A DNA stretch of 39,358 bases from NCBI GenBank assembly GCA_030524715.1, contig JAUNGB010000050.1:1-39358 (forward strand), given 5' to 3'. The notes below the pieces were generated by a model, which saw nothing but the letters and a program-made list of their open reading frames with translations, had not been told where the DNA came from and made no database searches. Positions 28,932 through 36,937 of the stretch are shown piece by piece. Both the position numbers and the translations under genes were made by a program. This DNA comes from Eubacteriales bacterium. GTDB lineage: Bacteria > Bacillota > Clostridia > Lachnospirales > Lachnospiraceae. Position 1 is the first letter of the stretch. Every line of letters begins with the position of its first letter.

Positions 28932-31025
28932 TTAAGCTTCTTTCGGTACATCCTTCATACTGAAACTGATTCTTCCCATCTTGTCCTTGCCAAGGCAGAT
29001 AACCTTGACCTTGTCGCCAAGAGTGAGCACATCCTCTACACGGTTGATCCTCTCTCTGCAGATCTTGGAAATATGAACCATTCCCTCTTTGCCCGGGGCA
29101 AACTCAATGAAAGCTCCGAACTCCTTGATGCTGACAACCTTTCCGGTAAAGATCTGTCCCGCCTCAAAATCAGTTGCGATGATCTCGACCATATGCGCCG
29201 CTTCTTCCATACTCTTCTGGTCTAAGCCACAGATGGATACCGCGCCGTCGTCTGTAATGTCGATCTTAACTCCGGTACGTTCAATGATCGTATTGATCGT
29301 CTTGCCTCTCTGGCCTACCACATCCCCGATCTTCTGAGGATCGATCTGGATCTGAATGATCTTCGGCGCGTATTTGCCTACGCTTTCACGGGGAGCGGCA
29401 ATACATTTCTCCATAACCTCTGTCAGGATGTATTCTCTTGCCTCTTTCGTTCTTCTGATTGCCTCTTCTACGATCGGTCTTGTCAGGCCGTGGATCTTAA
29501 TATCCATCTGGATAGCCGTAATACCGTCATGGGTACCTGCTACCTTAAAGTCCATATCGCCGAAGAAATCCTCAAGGCCCTGAATATCTGTCAGTACGAT
29601 ATAATCGTCATCTGTCTCTCCTGTCACCAGACCGCAGGAAATACCTGCAACCGGTTTGCTGATCGGCACGCCTGCAGCCATCAGGGACATGGTGGATGCG
29701 CAGATACTTGCCTGGGAGGTGGAACCGTTGGATTCAAAGGTCTCGGATACGGTACGGATCGCATACGGGAATGCCTCTTCAGAGGGCAGTACAGGCACCA
29801 GGGCTCTCTCTGCAAGGGCTCCATGGCCGATCTCACGGCGTCCCGGCCCTCTGGACGGCTTCGTCTCGCCTACGGAGTAGGACGGGAAGTTATAATGATG
29901 CATGTATCTCTTGGAGGTTTCAAATTCATCCAGTCCGTCCAGTCTCTGTGCTTCTGCAAGGGGCGCCAGAGTGGTCACCGTACAGATCTGTGTCTGTCCG
30001 CGGGTAAACATTGCGGAACCATGCACTCTCGGAATGATATCCACTTCTGCTGCCAGAGGACGGATCTGAGTGATGGCACGGCCGTCCGGACGCTTGTGAT
30101 CCTTTAAGATCATCTTGCGGACAGTCTTTTTCTGGTACTGATATACAGCCTCACCCAGTACAGCCAGCCATTCCTCATTATCTGCAAAGGCTTCCTGAAG
30201 CTTAGCGGTAACGGCGCGGATATTTTCCTCCCTTACCTGTTTCTCATCAGTAAATACGGCTGCTTCCATTTCCTCCGGAGGAACGATCTCTTTCATTGCG
30301 GCGAACAGTTCTTCCGGAACTGCGCAGGAGGCATAGGTGTGCTTTTCCTTACCGCACTCGGCAACGATCTTATCGATAAACTGAATGATCTCCTGGTTTA
30401 CCTCATGGGCCTTATAGATGGCTTCGATCATCTTGTCCTCCGGGATCTCATTTGCTCCCGCTTCGATCATGATAACCTTTTCTCTTGTGGAGGCTACTGT
30501 CAACTGAAGGTCTGAAATATCCTTCTGCTCCAGAGAAGGATTGATCACAAATTCACCGTCGATCATGCCCACCTGGGTAGTTGCGCACGGGCCGTCGAAG
30601 GGAATGTCGGAAATGCATGTTGCGATAGAGGAACCCAGCATAGCCGGAATCTCCGGATTGCATTCCGGATCTACAGACATTACCATATTTACCAGAGTAA
30701 CATCATTTCTGTAGTCCTTGGGAAACAGGGGACGCATAGGACGGTCGATGACACGGGAGGTCAGGATGGCATGCTCGCTTGCCTTTCCTTCTCTCTTATT
30801 GAAACCGCCCGGGATCTTTCCTACGGCATACATTTTTTCTTCATATTCTACGCTCAGAGGGAAAAAGTCGATTCCTTCCCTTGGCTCCTTGGATGCGGTT
30901 GCCGTGGACAGAACGGTAGTATCTCCGTAATGCATCAGAGCAGCGCCGTTAGCCTGCTTTGCAACGCGTCCGACATCTACGGTAAGCGTTCTTCCGGCTA
31001 ATTCCATGGAATAACTTTTGTACAT
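28932..31025 (-). CDS. pnp: Polyribonucleotide nucleotidyltransferase (PNPase)
   Basis: Phosphorolytic 3'-5' exoribonuclease and RNA-decay enzyme. The 697-residue protein has two RNase PH-like domains: residues 1-140 with MELAGRTLTVDVGRVAKQAN, and about 310-545 with RPDGRAITQIRPLAAEVDII, SSxxxSPR-type GETKPSRGPGRREIGHGALA and SNGSTSQASICASTMSLMAA. These are separated by an all-helical linker. They are followed by KH (DPQKIGDVVGQRGKTINTII) and S1 (GQIFTGKVVSIKEFGAFIEF) RNA-binding domains. The start at 31025 follows AAGGAG by 9 nt; an upstream ATG (31058) is less likely. It lies downstream of rpsO, the widely conserved order, but a terminator and a hairpin-rich leader separate them. Confidence 0.97.
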   Translation of the reverse strand: MYKSYSMELAGRTLTVDVGRVAKQANGAALMHYGDTTVLSTATASKEPREGIDFFPLSVEYEEKMYAVGKIPGGFNKREGKASEHAILTSRVIDRPMRPLFPKDYRNDVTLVNMVMSVDPECNPEIPAMLGSSIATCISDIPFDGPCATTQVGMIDGEFVINPSLEQKDISDLQLTVASTREKVIMIEAGANEIPEDKMIEAIYKAHEVNQEIIQFIDKIVAECGKEKHTYASCAVPEELFAAMKEIVPPEEMEAAVFTDEKQVREENIRAVTAKLQEAFADNEEWLAVLGEAVYQYQKKTVRKMILKDHKRPDGRAITQIRPLAAEVDIIPRVHGSAMFTRGQTQICTVTTLAPLAEAQRLDGLDEFETSKRYMHHYNFPSYSVGETKPSRGPGRREIGHGALAERALVPVLPSEEAFPYAIRTVSETFESNGSTSQASICASTMSLMAAGVPISKPVAGISCGLVTGETDDDYIVLTDIQGLEDFFGDMDFKVAGTHDGITAIQMDIKIHGLTRPIVEEAIRRTKEAREYILTEVMEKCIAAPRESVGKYAPKIIQIQIDPQKIGDVVGQRGKTINTIIERTGVKIDITDDGAVSICGLDQKSMEEAAHMVEIIATDFEAGQIFTGKVVSIKEFGAFIEFAPGKEGMVHISKICRERINRVEDVLTLGDKVKVICLGKDKMGRISFSMKDVPKEA

Positions 31026-31090
31026 GTTTTTTTCTCCTTTTCTTCTTTTCATTTTCACATTTTCTGATATTTTCTGTTCTTTACAAACCA

Positions 31091-31135
31091 GTACATCGTT
31101 GCGCTACTCTTAAAGTAATAAGTGCAATAATGTAC
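31091..31135 (-). promoter_or_regulatory. Hairpin in the pnp leader
   Basis: Arms 31091-31102 and 31124-31135 (GTACAT...GTTGC with GCAAT...ATGTAC) pair over 12 positions with one mismatch and one G-U, loop 21 nt. It lies between the rpsO terminator and the pnp start. In E. coli a pnp leader hairpin is cut by RNase III for autoregulation; a similar role here is only analogy. Confidence 0.4.
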
Positions 31136-31137
31136 CA

Positions 31138-31181
31138 GAGTGTTTGAAAATTGCTTTGTGTGAGAATTTTCAAACAGGCTC
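31138..31181. repeat. Short derivative of the MITE-like element
   Basis: The same terminal sequence as the 160-bp element at 12181-12340 appears as two facing arms (TGTTTGAAAATT at 31141-31152, complement at 31165-31176) with GAG and GGCTC outside and only 12 nt between. It looks like an internally deleted copy. No TA flanks are visible. It forms a 12-bp hairpin between rpsO and pnp. Confidence 0.65.
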
Positions 31182-31275
31182 TGAGACAGGAGTCCGAAAC
31201 AACTGAAAAAACCACCGGAGGAACAGCCTCTCCCGATAGCCTTTTCAGTAGTCTCGGAAATTACTCCTGTACAGC

Positions 31276-31302
31276 AAAAACAGGGCGGATGGATATCCGC
31301 CC
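31276..31302 (-). terminator. Rho-independent terminator of rpsO
   Basis: A perfect 8-bp stem (GGGCGGAT/ATCCGCCC) with a 4-nt loop, followed on the minus strand by TG then TTTTT, 15 nt after the rpsO stop codon. Confidence 0.85.
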
Positions 31303-31316
31303 CTTCCGCATACTAA

Positions 31317-31583
31317 TTATTTTCTTAAACCTAATTTTTCAATCAGTGCACGGTATCTGTTGATGTCGGTTTTCTTCAGGTATGCCAGCAGACCACGTCT
31401 CTGACCAACCATCTTCAGCAGACCACGTCTGGAGTGATGATCCTTGTGATGTGTCTGTAAATGCTCTGTAAGCTCCTGGATTCTGGCGGTCAGGACTGCA
31501 ACCTGTACCTCCGGTGAACCTGTGTCGCCTTCACTTCTTGCATACTCTTTCATGATTGCCGCTTTTTTTTCTTTTGAAATCAT
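31317..31583 (-). CDS. rpsO: 30S ribosomal protein S15
   Basis: Primary 16S rRNA-binding protein of the 30S platform. The 88-residue length is exact for the family. Hallmarks are [40 protein letters not shown] and the ending [20 protein letters not shown]. The start at 31583 follows AAGGAGG by 8 nt; the longer in-frame ATG at 31694 would lie at the promoter. It has its own promoter (31713-31685), a ~95-nt leader that could hold an S15 autoregulatory structure, and its own terminator, so part of the transcript probably ends before pnp. Confidence 0.98.
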   Translation of the reverse strand: MISKEKKAAIMKEYARSEGDTGSPEVQVAVLTARIQELTEHLQTHHKDHHSRRGLLKMVGQRRGLLAYLKKTDINRYRALIEKLGLRK

Positions 31584-31684
31584 TGTGATTTCCTCCTTAA
31601 ACTTATTAATTTTATAACCGCCGCATATTAAGAAATGGTTGGAGTGTCCGAAATCTGAATATGGGCTGAATTTCAACCTCAGAT

Positions 31685-31713
31685 AGTATAGCACAGAACT
31701 TTCCGGCTGTAAA
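31685..31713 (-). promoter_or_regulatory. Predicted promoter of rpsO
   Basis: TTTACA (31713-31708), 17-nt spacer, TATACT (31690-31685) on the minus strand. Confidence 0.8.
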
Positions 31714-31782
31714 CTGTTTTTTGAACTAATTCCTCTGCCTGTTCCGGCATTCGTTACTGTTCATACCTTCGATGTTAACCGA

Positions 31783-31959
31783 TATATCAGATGGGGGATG
31801 ACTCCCGCCTCTATAGGCGGTGAGTAACAAATTTATATCAGTGGCGGGATTCAATCCCCCATCTGATATACGCTCCGCGAGGATGTGCAGGGATTCGGTT
31901 TGGAATTATGTCAGCGTAGCTGACCCGAATCCCGCACCAAGACTCGCAAGCGAGTCTTG
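31783..31959 (-). repeat. Complete intergenic repeat, modules C-B-A in reverse orientation
   Basis: Module C (31783-31870, 88 bp), B (31871-31937) and A (CAAGACTCGC AA GCGAGTCTTG, 31938-31959) are contiguous. The block is the reverse complement of 12343-12497 plus 12160-12179 with very few differences. It shows the arrangement before the MITE-like insertion. It fills most of the 31695-31998 gap between the Na/Pi transporter gene and the rpsO promoter; near 31754 there is also a GTTACTGTTCATACC repeat half. Confidence 0.85.
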
Positions 31960-31998
31960 AAAAAGAAAGGCAGGCAGAATGCTAACCTGGCATTATTT

Positions 31999-33666
31999 TT
32001 AGTTCCTTACTGCCGCCTGTGCCCGCTGCTCCTTCTGCTGCTCGATAGGATCGTCCTCCAGAAGGGAGAACGCAATATTCGTCGCATGATCCGATACACG
32101 CTCCAGGCCGGAAACAATGTCCGAGAACATCATGCCCGCGCTTGCCGTACACTCGTTCCGTGTCAGACGCTGCACATGAGATTCCTGAAGGGCGCGCTCC
32201 GCGTCGTCCACCTGATCCTCCAGATCCAGGATTTCCTGCATATGCTCCTGATTATTATGGGAAAACATATCCAGCGCGTATGTAGTGACCTTAATGACCA
32301 TATCCAGCATTTCGGAAAGCTCCCTCTTCGCCTGGGGGCTGAAATCGATTCCCTCCTCGATCCTGGTTCTGGCAGCATCCGCGATATTCTCCGCATGGTC
32401 TCCGATACGTTCGATATCGTTGACTACATGGAACAAGCCGCCGATACTGTTGGCGTCGTCCGTAGGAAGGGTCGTCTTGTTGATCTTTACCAGATAATCT
32501 GTGATGGCATGGTTCAGGAAATCGATCTGCTTCTCCACCTCATAAACCTCGGCAATATCATTTTCATCCAGAGTAATCAAAGAGTTCATTGCACGCTCCA
32601 GATTAGTGATCGCCATCTGTCCCATACGCTCCAGCTCACGTGTCGCGTCAAATACAGCGGTGGTAGGAGAAAAGACGGATTTACTGCCGATAAACTGAAG
32701 TTCGAATTTCTCTTCGGCAGCGGAATCCTCTCCCCGTACAAAAAAGCCTGTCAGCTTTACGATCTGCTTAATAAACGGAGCAAGCATGATCACCTCCACG
32801 ATCTTGATGAGCGTATGCGCGTTTGCCACCTCCCGTCCGGGATCCATACCGGATATAGCCTGGATAAACGCAGTGACCGGCTCCAGCGCCACGGTCAGGA
32901 TCACAAACATAATGATCGTTCCGATAATATTAAAAAGTAAATGGATCAGGGCAGCGCGCTTGGCGTCCCTCTTACCGTTCAATCCTGCCAGAAGCGCGGA
33001 TACGCAGGCTCCGATGTTGCAGCCTAGGATAATAAAGAAGCAGATACGGATATCCAGAAGTCCCTGCTGCGCCAGAAGAAGGACAATACCAACTGTGGCG
33101 GAAGAGCTCTGAAGAACCGCCGTCACCGCAACTCCCACAAGCAGCGCCACAAAATGATTGCTTAAGGAGCCCATGATCCCCACAACCTCCGGTGATTCCC
33201 GGAGAACCGCCATGGATGAGGACATAGTATTCAGCCCCATGAACAAAATACCAAAGCCTAAAAGTACCTCGCCCACTCTCTGAATCTGAGTTTTTTTACA
33301 AAACATCGTCATGACTACGCCGATCATTACAATCGCCGGAGCCAGAGCGGACAGGTTAAAAGAAATCAGCTGGGAAGTTACCGTCGTACCGATATTGGCT
33401 CCCATGATCACTCCGGCCGCCTGGTACAGATTCATCAGTCCTGAATTAACAAAACTGACCACCATGACCGTAGCCGCGCTTGAAGACTGAATGACCGCAG
33501 TAAAAACGGTTCCTACGAGTATCCCCCTGAGAGGCGTTTTGGTAAAAAACTCCAGAATGCTCCGCATTTTAGCTCCGGCTGCCTTTTCCAGAGCATCGCT
33601 CATCAGCTTCATGCCAAACAAAAAGAGGCCCAGACCTCCCATCAACCCAAGAATAATATCTGCCAT
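31999..33666 (-). CDS. Na/Pi cotransporter family protein with PhoU-like domain
   Basis: A 555-residue membrane protein. The N-terminal ~310 residues are two inverted Na/Pi-cotransport repeats with the duplicated signature QSSSA (FTAVIQSSSAATVMVVSF near residue 60, TAVLQSSSATVGIVLLL near residue 160) and about 8-9 hydrophobic helices. The C-terminal ~200 residues are a cytoplasmic helical PhoU-like domain with two repeats (NDIERIGDHAENIADAAR and SGLERVSDHATNIAFSL), typical of the bacterial NptA/YjbB type. It likely moves phosphate with Na+; whether it imports or exports Pi cannot be told. GGGAG lies 8 nt before the ATG. It follows ribF by 83 bp and may be read from the infB operon or its own promoter. 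Confidence 0.94.
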   Translation of the reverse strand: MADIILGLMGGLGLFLFGMKLMSDALEKAAGAKMRSILEFFTKTPLRGILVGTVFTAVIQSSSAATVMVVSFVNSGLMNLYQAAGVIMGANIGTTVTSQLISFNLSALAPAIVMIGVVMTMFCKKTQIQRVGEVLLGFGILFMGLNTMSSSMAVLRESPEVVGIMGSLSNHFVALLVGVAVTAVLQSSSATVGIVLLLAQQGLLDIRICFFIILGCNIGACVSALLAGLNGKRDAKRAALIHLLFNIIGTIIMFVILTVALEPVTAFIQAISGMDPGREVANAHTLIKIVEVIMLAPFIKQIVKLTGFFVRGEDSAAEEKFELQFIGSKSVFSPTTAVFDATRELERMGQMAITNLERAMNSLITLDENDIAEVYEVEKQIDFLNHAITDYLVKINKTTLPTDDANSIGGLFHVVNDIERIGDHAENIADAARTRIEEGIDFSPQAKRELSEMLDMVIKVTTYALDMFSHNNQEHMQEILDLEDQVDDAERALQESHVQRLTRNECTASAGMMFSDIVSGLERVSDHATNIAFSLLEDDPIEQQKEQRAQAAVRN

Positions 33667-33749
33667 TCTCTATGCTCTCCCTTGTATTTCAATATGATAT
33701 GTCGTCTTATGTTTCAAAGCGTTCACATTCCATGATATATGAAAATTTT

Positions 33750-34658
33750 TCATTTGTCTACAAGATTTTCCTGAAAAAACCTTTTTCCGCTGGCAATATC
33801 CTTTTTCATCTGCGCTCTCAGCAGGTCGAGGGATGGGAATTTCTGCTCCTGACGGATAAATTTCAAAAATTCGACCACACAGTTTTGGCCATACAGATCC
33901 TCCCTGCAATCGAACAGATAGGTTTCCACTCCCAGAAATTTTTCTCCCACCGTAGGCTTATAGCCCACATTGGTAATCCCCTCGTATATGGTTTCTCCAA
34001 AGCGGGATACCGTGACATAGACGCCTGCGGGGGGCATCAGCTTCTTAGGGGACGGCACCAGATTTGTGGTGGGAAACAACACCTTATGGCCAAGGCCTCT
34101 GCCATGCTCTACAATTCCCTCAACAGAAAAATTCTGTCCCAGAAGGGAATTTACCTTTTCCATATTTCCGCGGCCCAGTTCCTCGCGGATATAGGTACTG
34201 CTGATCTTACGGCGGCCTTCCATCTCCTTGGGAAGGATATCCACATCAAAATGGTATTTCTCTCCAAGTTCCCGCAAAAGCCGCGGAGTTCCCTTTCTCT
34301 CAAATCCAAAACGGAAATCCTCCCCTACGGCCACATAGGACGCCTGAAGGTCGCCCACCAGAATCTCCCTCACAAAGGCATCCGCCTTCATGTGCCGGAT
34401 GCGGTTGTCCAGAGGGCATTCCAGAAGAACATCCACCCCCATTTTCTCCAGAAGCTTTTTCCGTTCTTCATTGGTAAGGATCATTTTACTGGAAGAAACA
34501 AAAGCGAAGAGAACCGCAGTCGCTCCCTCTTCATCCTTTCGTTTCAGAATCTTCTCCACCAGCTTGCGGTGTCCCCTGTGCACGCCGTCAAACTTGCCCA
34601 GGGTTACGGCGCAATTGGAAAGCCTGGGGAATTCCCCGTCAATTCTTAAGTATTCCAT
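33750..34658 (-). CDS. ribF: Bifunctional riboflavin kinase / FAD synthetase
   Basis: Makes FMN from riboflavin and then FAD. The 302-residue protein has the N-terminal nucleotidyltransferase domain with GKFDGVHRGHRKLV (HxGH motif), a mid region VAVGEDFRFGF and ISSTYIREEL. The C-terminal kinase domain has GHKVLFPTTNLVP (PTxN motif), GVYVTV, ITNVGYKPT and VETYLFDCREDLYG (catalytic Glu). AGGAG lies 6 nt before the ATG and 9 nt separates it from truB. This is the common truB-ribF order of the nusA-infB operon. Confidence 0.97.
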   Translation of the reverse strand: MEYLRIDGEFPRLSNCAVTLGKFDGVHRGHRKLVEKILKRKDEEGATAVLFAFVSSSKMILTNEERKKLLEKMGVDVLLECPLDNRIRHMKADAFVREILVGDLQASYVAVGEDFRFGFERKGTPRLLRELGEKYHFDVDILPKEMEGRRKISSTYIREELGRGNMEKVNSLLGQNFSVEGIVEHGRGLGHKVLFPTTNLVPSPKKLMPPAGVYVTVSRFGETIYEGITNVGYKPTVGEKFLGVETYLFDCREDLYGQNCVVEFLKFIRQEQKFPSLDLLRAQMKKDIASGKRFFQENLVDK

Positions 34659-34667
34659 GCTCTACTC

Positions 34668-35552
34668 CTACAAAAACATTTTTACCGGAAAATATCTCTT
34701 CCTGCTTTTCTGCCACTGGTAGATTCCGGCAAAGCTGCCTGTGCTGCTGCACATACGCACCCATCCGTCCTGACACTGCCCCTCTACCAGCTCTTCCGTA
34801 AGAGGATTTCCGTTTAAAAGCAGCCTGTCCCCATAGGAACTGCAGCAGATCCGCGGATATTCCTTCAGAACTTCTTCGATTCCGATCACCAGTTCCGATA
34901 CGGCGCCTTCCTCTGCAGCCTGCCGGATTTCCTCCAGAGTATGGCTTTCCTCCAGAGTAAACCTTCCCGCTTTTGTCCGTTTCAGTTCCTCCATGCAGCC
35001 GCCGCAGCCCAGCGCCCTGCCGATATCATGGCAGAGGGTACGGATATAAGTTCCCTTACTGCAGGTTACCGAAAGGCACACATAAGGGAGAGTCATTTCC
35101 AGTATCTCTATTTCATAGAAATGTACCGGCCTTGGCTCTCTCTCAATGGTCTTTCCCTCTCTTGCAAGCTCGTAAAGCTTTTTTCCGCCGACCTTTAAGG
35201 CGGAGTACATGGGCGGTATCTGCATCTGTTCTCCCAGAAAGCCCTGTATCACAGAGGAAACCTCATCCCCGGTGACCGTCACAGGGGCTTCCTTTACGAC
35301 AGTCCCGGTCATATCCTGGGTATCTGTCTCGATTCCAAGATGCAGAAGCGCCTCATAGGTTTTATCTTTATCTGTCAGCAGTTCCACCAGCCTGGTAGCC
35401 TTCCCCAGAGCCACTGGCAGAACGCCCTCGGCCTCCGGATCCAGCGTACCGGTATGGCCGATTTTTTTCATATGGAGAATGCCCCTCAGCTTTGCCACGA
35501 CGTCATGGGAGGTATACCCCTTTTCCTTACGGATGACCAGGATACCGTCCAT
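34668..35552 (-). CDS. truB: tRNA pseudouridine(55) synthase
   Basis: Converts U55 in the T-loop of tRNAs to pseudouridine. The 294-residue protein shows the start DGILVIRKEKGYTSHDVVAK, the catalytic motif KIGHTGTLDPEAEGVLPVAL (Asp in TLD), KTYEALLHLG, IPPMYSALKVGGKKLYELAR and CSKGTYIRTLCHDIG. A short C-terminal PUA-like domain follows. The stop of nrnA and the start of truB overlap as TAATG, with GGAGGAGG just upstream, so translation is coupled. Confidence 0.97.
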   Translation of the reverse strand: MDGILVIRKEKGYTSHDVVAKLRGILHMKKIGHTGTLDPEAEGVLPVALGKATRLVELLTDKDKTYEALLHLGIETDTQDMTGTVVKEAPVTVTGDEVSSVIQGFLGEQMQIPPMYSALKVGGKKLYELAREGKTIEREPRPVHFYEIEILEMTLPYVCLSVTCSKGTYIRTLCHDIGRALGCGGCMEELKRTKAGRFTLEESHTLEEIRQAAEEGAVSELVIGIEEVLKEYPRICCSSYGDRLLLNGNPLTEELVEGQCQDGWVRMCSSTGSFAGIYQWQKSRKRYFPVKMFL

Positions 35553-36514
35553 TATTCCTCCTCCGCCAAAAGCTGATGCTCGATCTCCGCTGTAATATTG
35601 TTGATAACGTCATACATAGAGCCGCAAAGGTCGCAGCCTGCCGCCCGCATATGTCCGCCGCCCCCGAAAAAGACTGCCACCTTGCTGACGTCAACCTTTC
35701 CGTTAGAGCGAAGGGATACCTTAAAGGTCTGGGTTTCGATCTCATAAAGGAAAATCGCCACTTCCACCCCTCTGGTCAGCCTTAGCTGGCTTACGATCCC
35801 GTCCAGATCCTTGCCGTCCACACCGTAAAACTCCATATCACGTTTACGCATATAGCCTACGATGCATTTACCGTCCTGGAGCATAATGCTCTCCGCCAAC
35901 ACACGGCCCATGACCTGATTCTGGATATATGTTTTTTCATAAAAAGAATGATCGATGATCTGGCTGAACGGAAGCCCTGTTTTCATCAGTTCTCCGGCGA
36001 TCCGCATGGTCTCCGGCGAGGTGGAGGAATACTGGAATACTCCCGTATCATGAACCATTCCGGTATAAATGGCAGTAGCCACCGTAATCTCCACCTTCTC
36101 AGGATCCAGAAGGCCGTACAGAACCTCACAGGCAGAGCTTACTTCCCCCTTCACATGGTTGACGTCGGCAAAGCCCTTGTTGCTCACGTGATGGTCAATG
36201 CAGACCGTCTTTCTGGCGCTGTCAAAATATTCGGCGGCTACCGCAAGACGATCCTTTGCACTTACATCACAGGTTACGAACAGATCATATACCTTCTCGC
36301 CTTCTGCCTTTGTCTTTATCTCATCAATGCGATCAATATGGGAAAATATCGGCTTTGGATCGTCCAGATAAACATCCGCCTGAATATCCGGATAATATTT
36401 CCTGATATACAAATATAATGCCATACAGGAGCCGACGCAGTCTCCGTCAGGACGTACATGCCCGGCGATTCCCATAGTCTTTACGTGGTCCAGTACTTCT
36501 GCAATATTTTTCAT
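35552..36514 (-). CDS. nrnA: DHH-family phosphoesterase (NrnA-type oligoRNase / pAp phosphatase)
   Basis: Cleaves short RNA oligonucleotides (nanoRNA) and, in many members, 3'-phosphoadenosine 5'-phosphate. The 320-residue protein has the DHH domain with GHVRPDGDCVGSCMAL (metal ligands), FVTCDVSAKDR, CIDHHVSNKGFAD (DHH motif) and MVHDTGVFQYSS. The C-terminal DHHA1 domain ends in FFGGGGHMRAAGC. GAGGG lies before the ATG. It sits between rbfA (11-nt gap) and truB (overlapping), the usual place in Firmicutes. Confidence 0.93.
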   Translation of the reverse strand: MKNIAEVLDHVKTMGIAGHVRPDGDCVGSCMALYLYIRKYYPDIQADVYLDDPKPIFSHIDRIDEIKTKAEGEKVYDLFVTCDVSAKDRLAVAAEYFDSARKTVCIDHHVSNKGFADVNHVKGEVSSACEVLYGLLDPEKVEITVATAIYTGMVHDTGVFQYSSTSPETMRIAGELMKTGLPFSQIIDHSFYEKTYIQNQVMGRVLAESIMLQDGKCIVGYMRKRDMEFYGVDGKDLDGIVSQLRLTRGVEVAIFLYEIETQTFKVSLRSNGKVDVSKVAVFFGGGGHMRAAGCDLCGSMYDVINNITAEIEHQLLAEEE

Positions 36515-36525
36515 ATCTATCCCTC

Positions 36526-36909
36526 TTATTCTTCCTCTTCCTCCCTTGCGGAGGCATCTTTTCTGGTCACATCATCAATCAGTTTTGACATTGTTACGCC
36601 GTACTCAATGGACTCATCCAGAATAAACCGGATTTCCGGCGTATTTCGGAGATTCAGCGTCCGGGCAAGCTGGCGGCGGATATACCCCTCCGCGCTGGAC
36701 AGCCCTTTGATGGTTGCCGCCTTAGCTTCTTTATCGCCCAGAACACTGATAAAAGCCTTGCATGTTTTTAAATCGGGAGCCACTTCCACAGCCATGACGG
36801 AGGTCATGGGATGAATACGCGGGTCTTTGATCTCATTACGGATAATGCTGCTCAATTCCTTCTGTACCTCTCCGTTAATCCTCGTATTCTTAATGCTGTT
36901 TTTTCTCAT
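36526..36909 (-). CDS. rbfA: 30S ribosome-binding factor RbfA
   Basis: KH-fold factor that binds the 30S subunit and helps 16S rRNA 5'-end maturation, important in the cold. The 127-residue protein has the standard pattern: RINGEVQKELSSIIRNEIKD, HPMTSVMAVEVAPDLKTCKA then FISVLGDKE, and RNTPEIRFILDESIEYG. It ends in a run of glutamates. AGGAG precedes the ATG, 28 bp after infB. Confidence 0.96.
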   Translation of the reverse strand: MRKNSIKNTRINGEVQKELSSIIRNEIKDPRIHPMTSVMAVEVAPDLKTCKAFISVLGDKEAKAATIKGLSSAEGYIRRQLARTLNLRNTPEIRFILDESIEYGVTMSKLIDDVTRKDASAREEEEE

Positions 36910-36937
36910 TATAAGTCTCTCCTATCCGGATGCCTTC

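Noticed and set aside
31957-32940. 327-codon plus-strand frame opposite the Na/Pi transporter gene
   Set aside because: Antisense to a well-supported gene, Leu/His/Ile-rich composition, no RBS.
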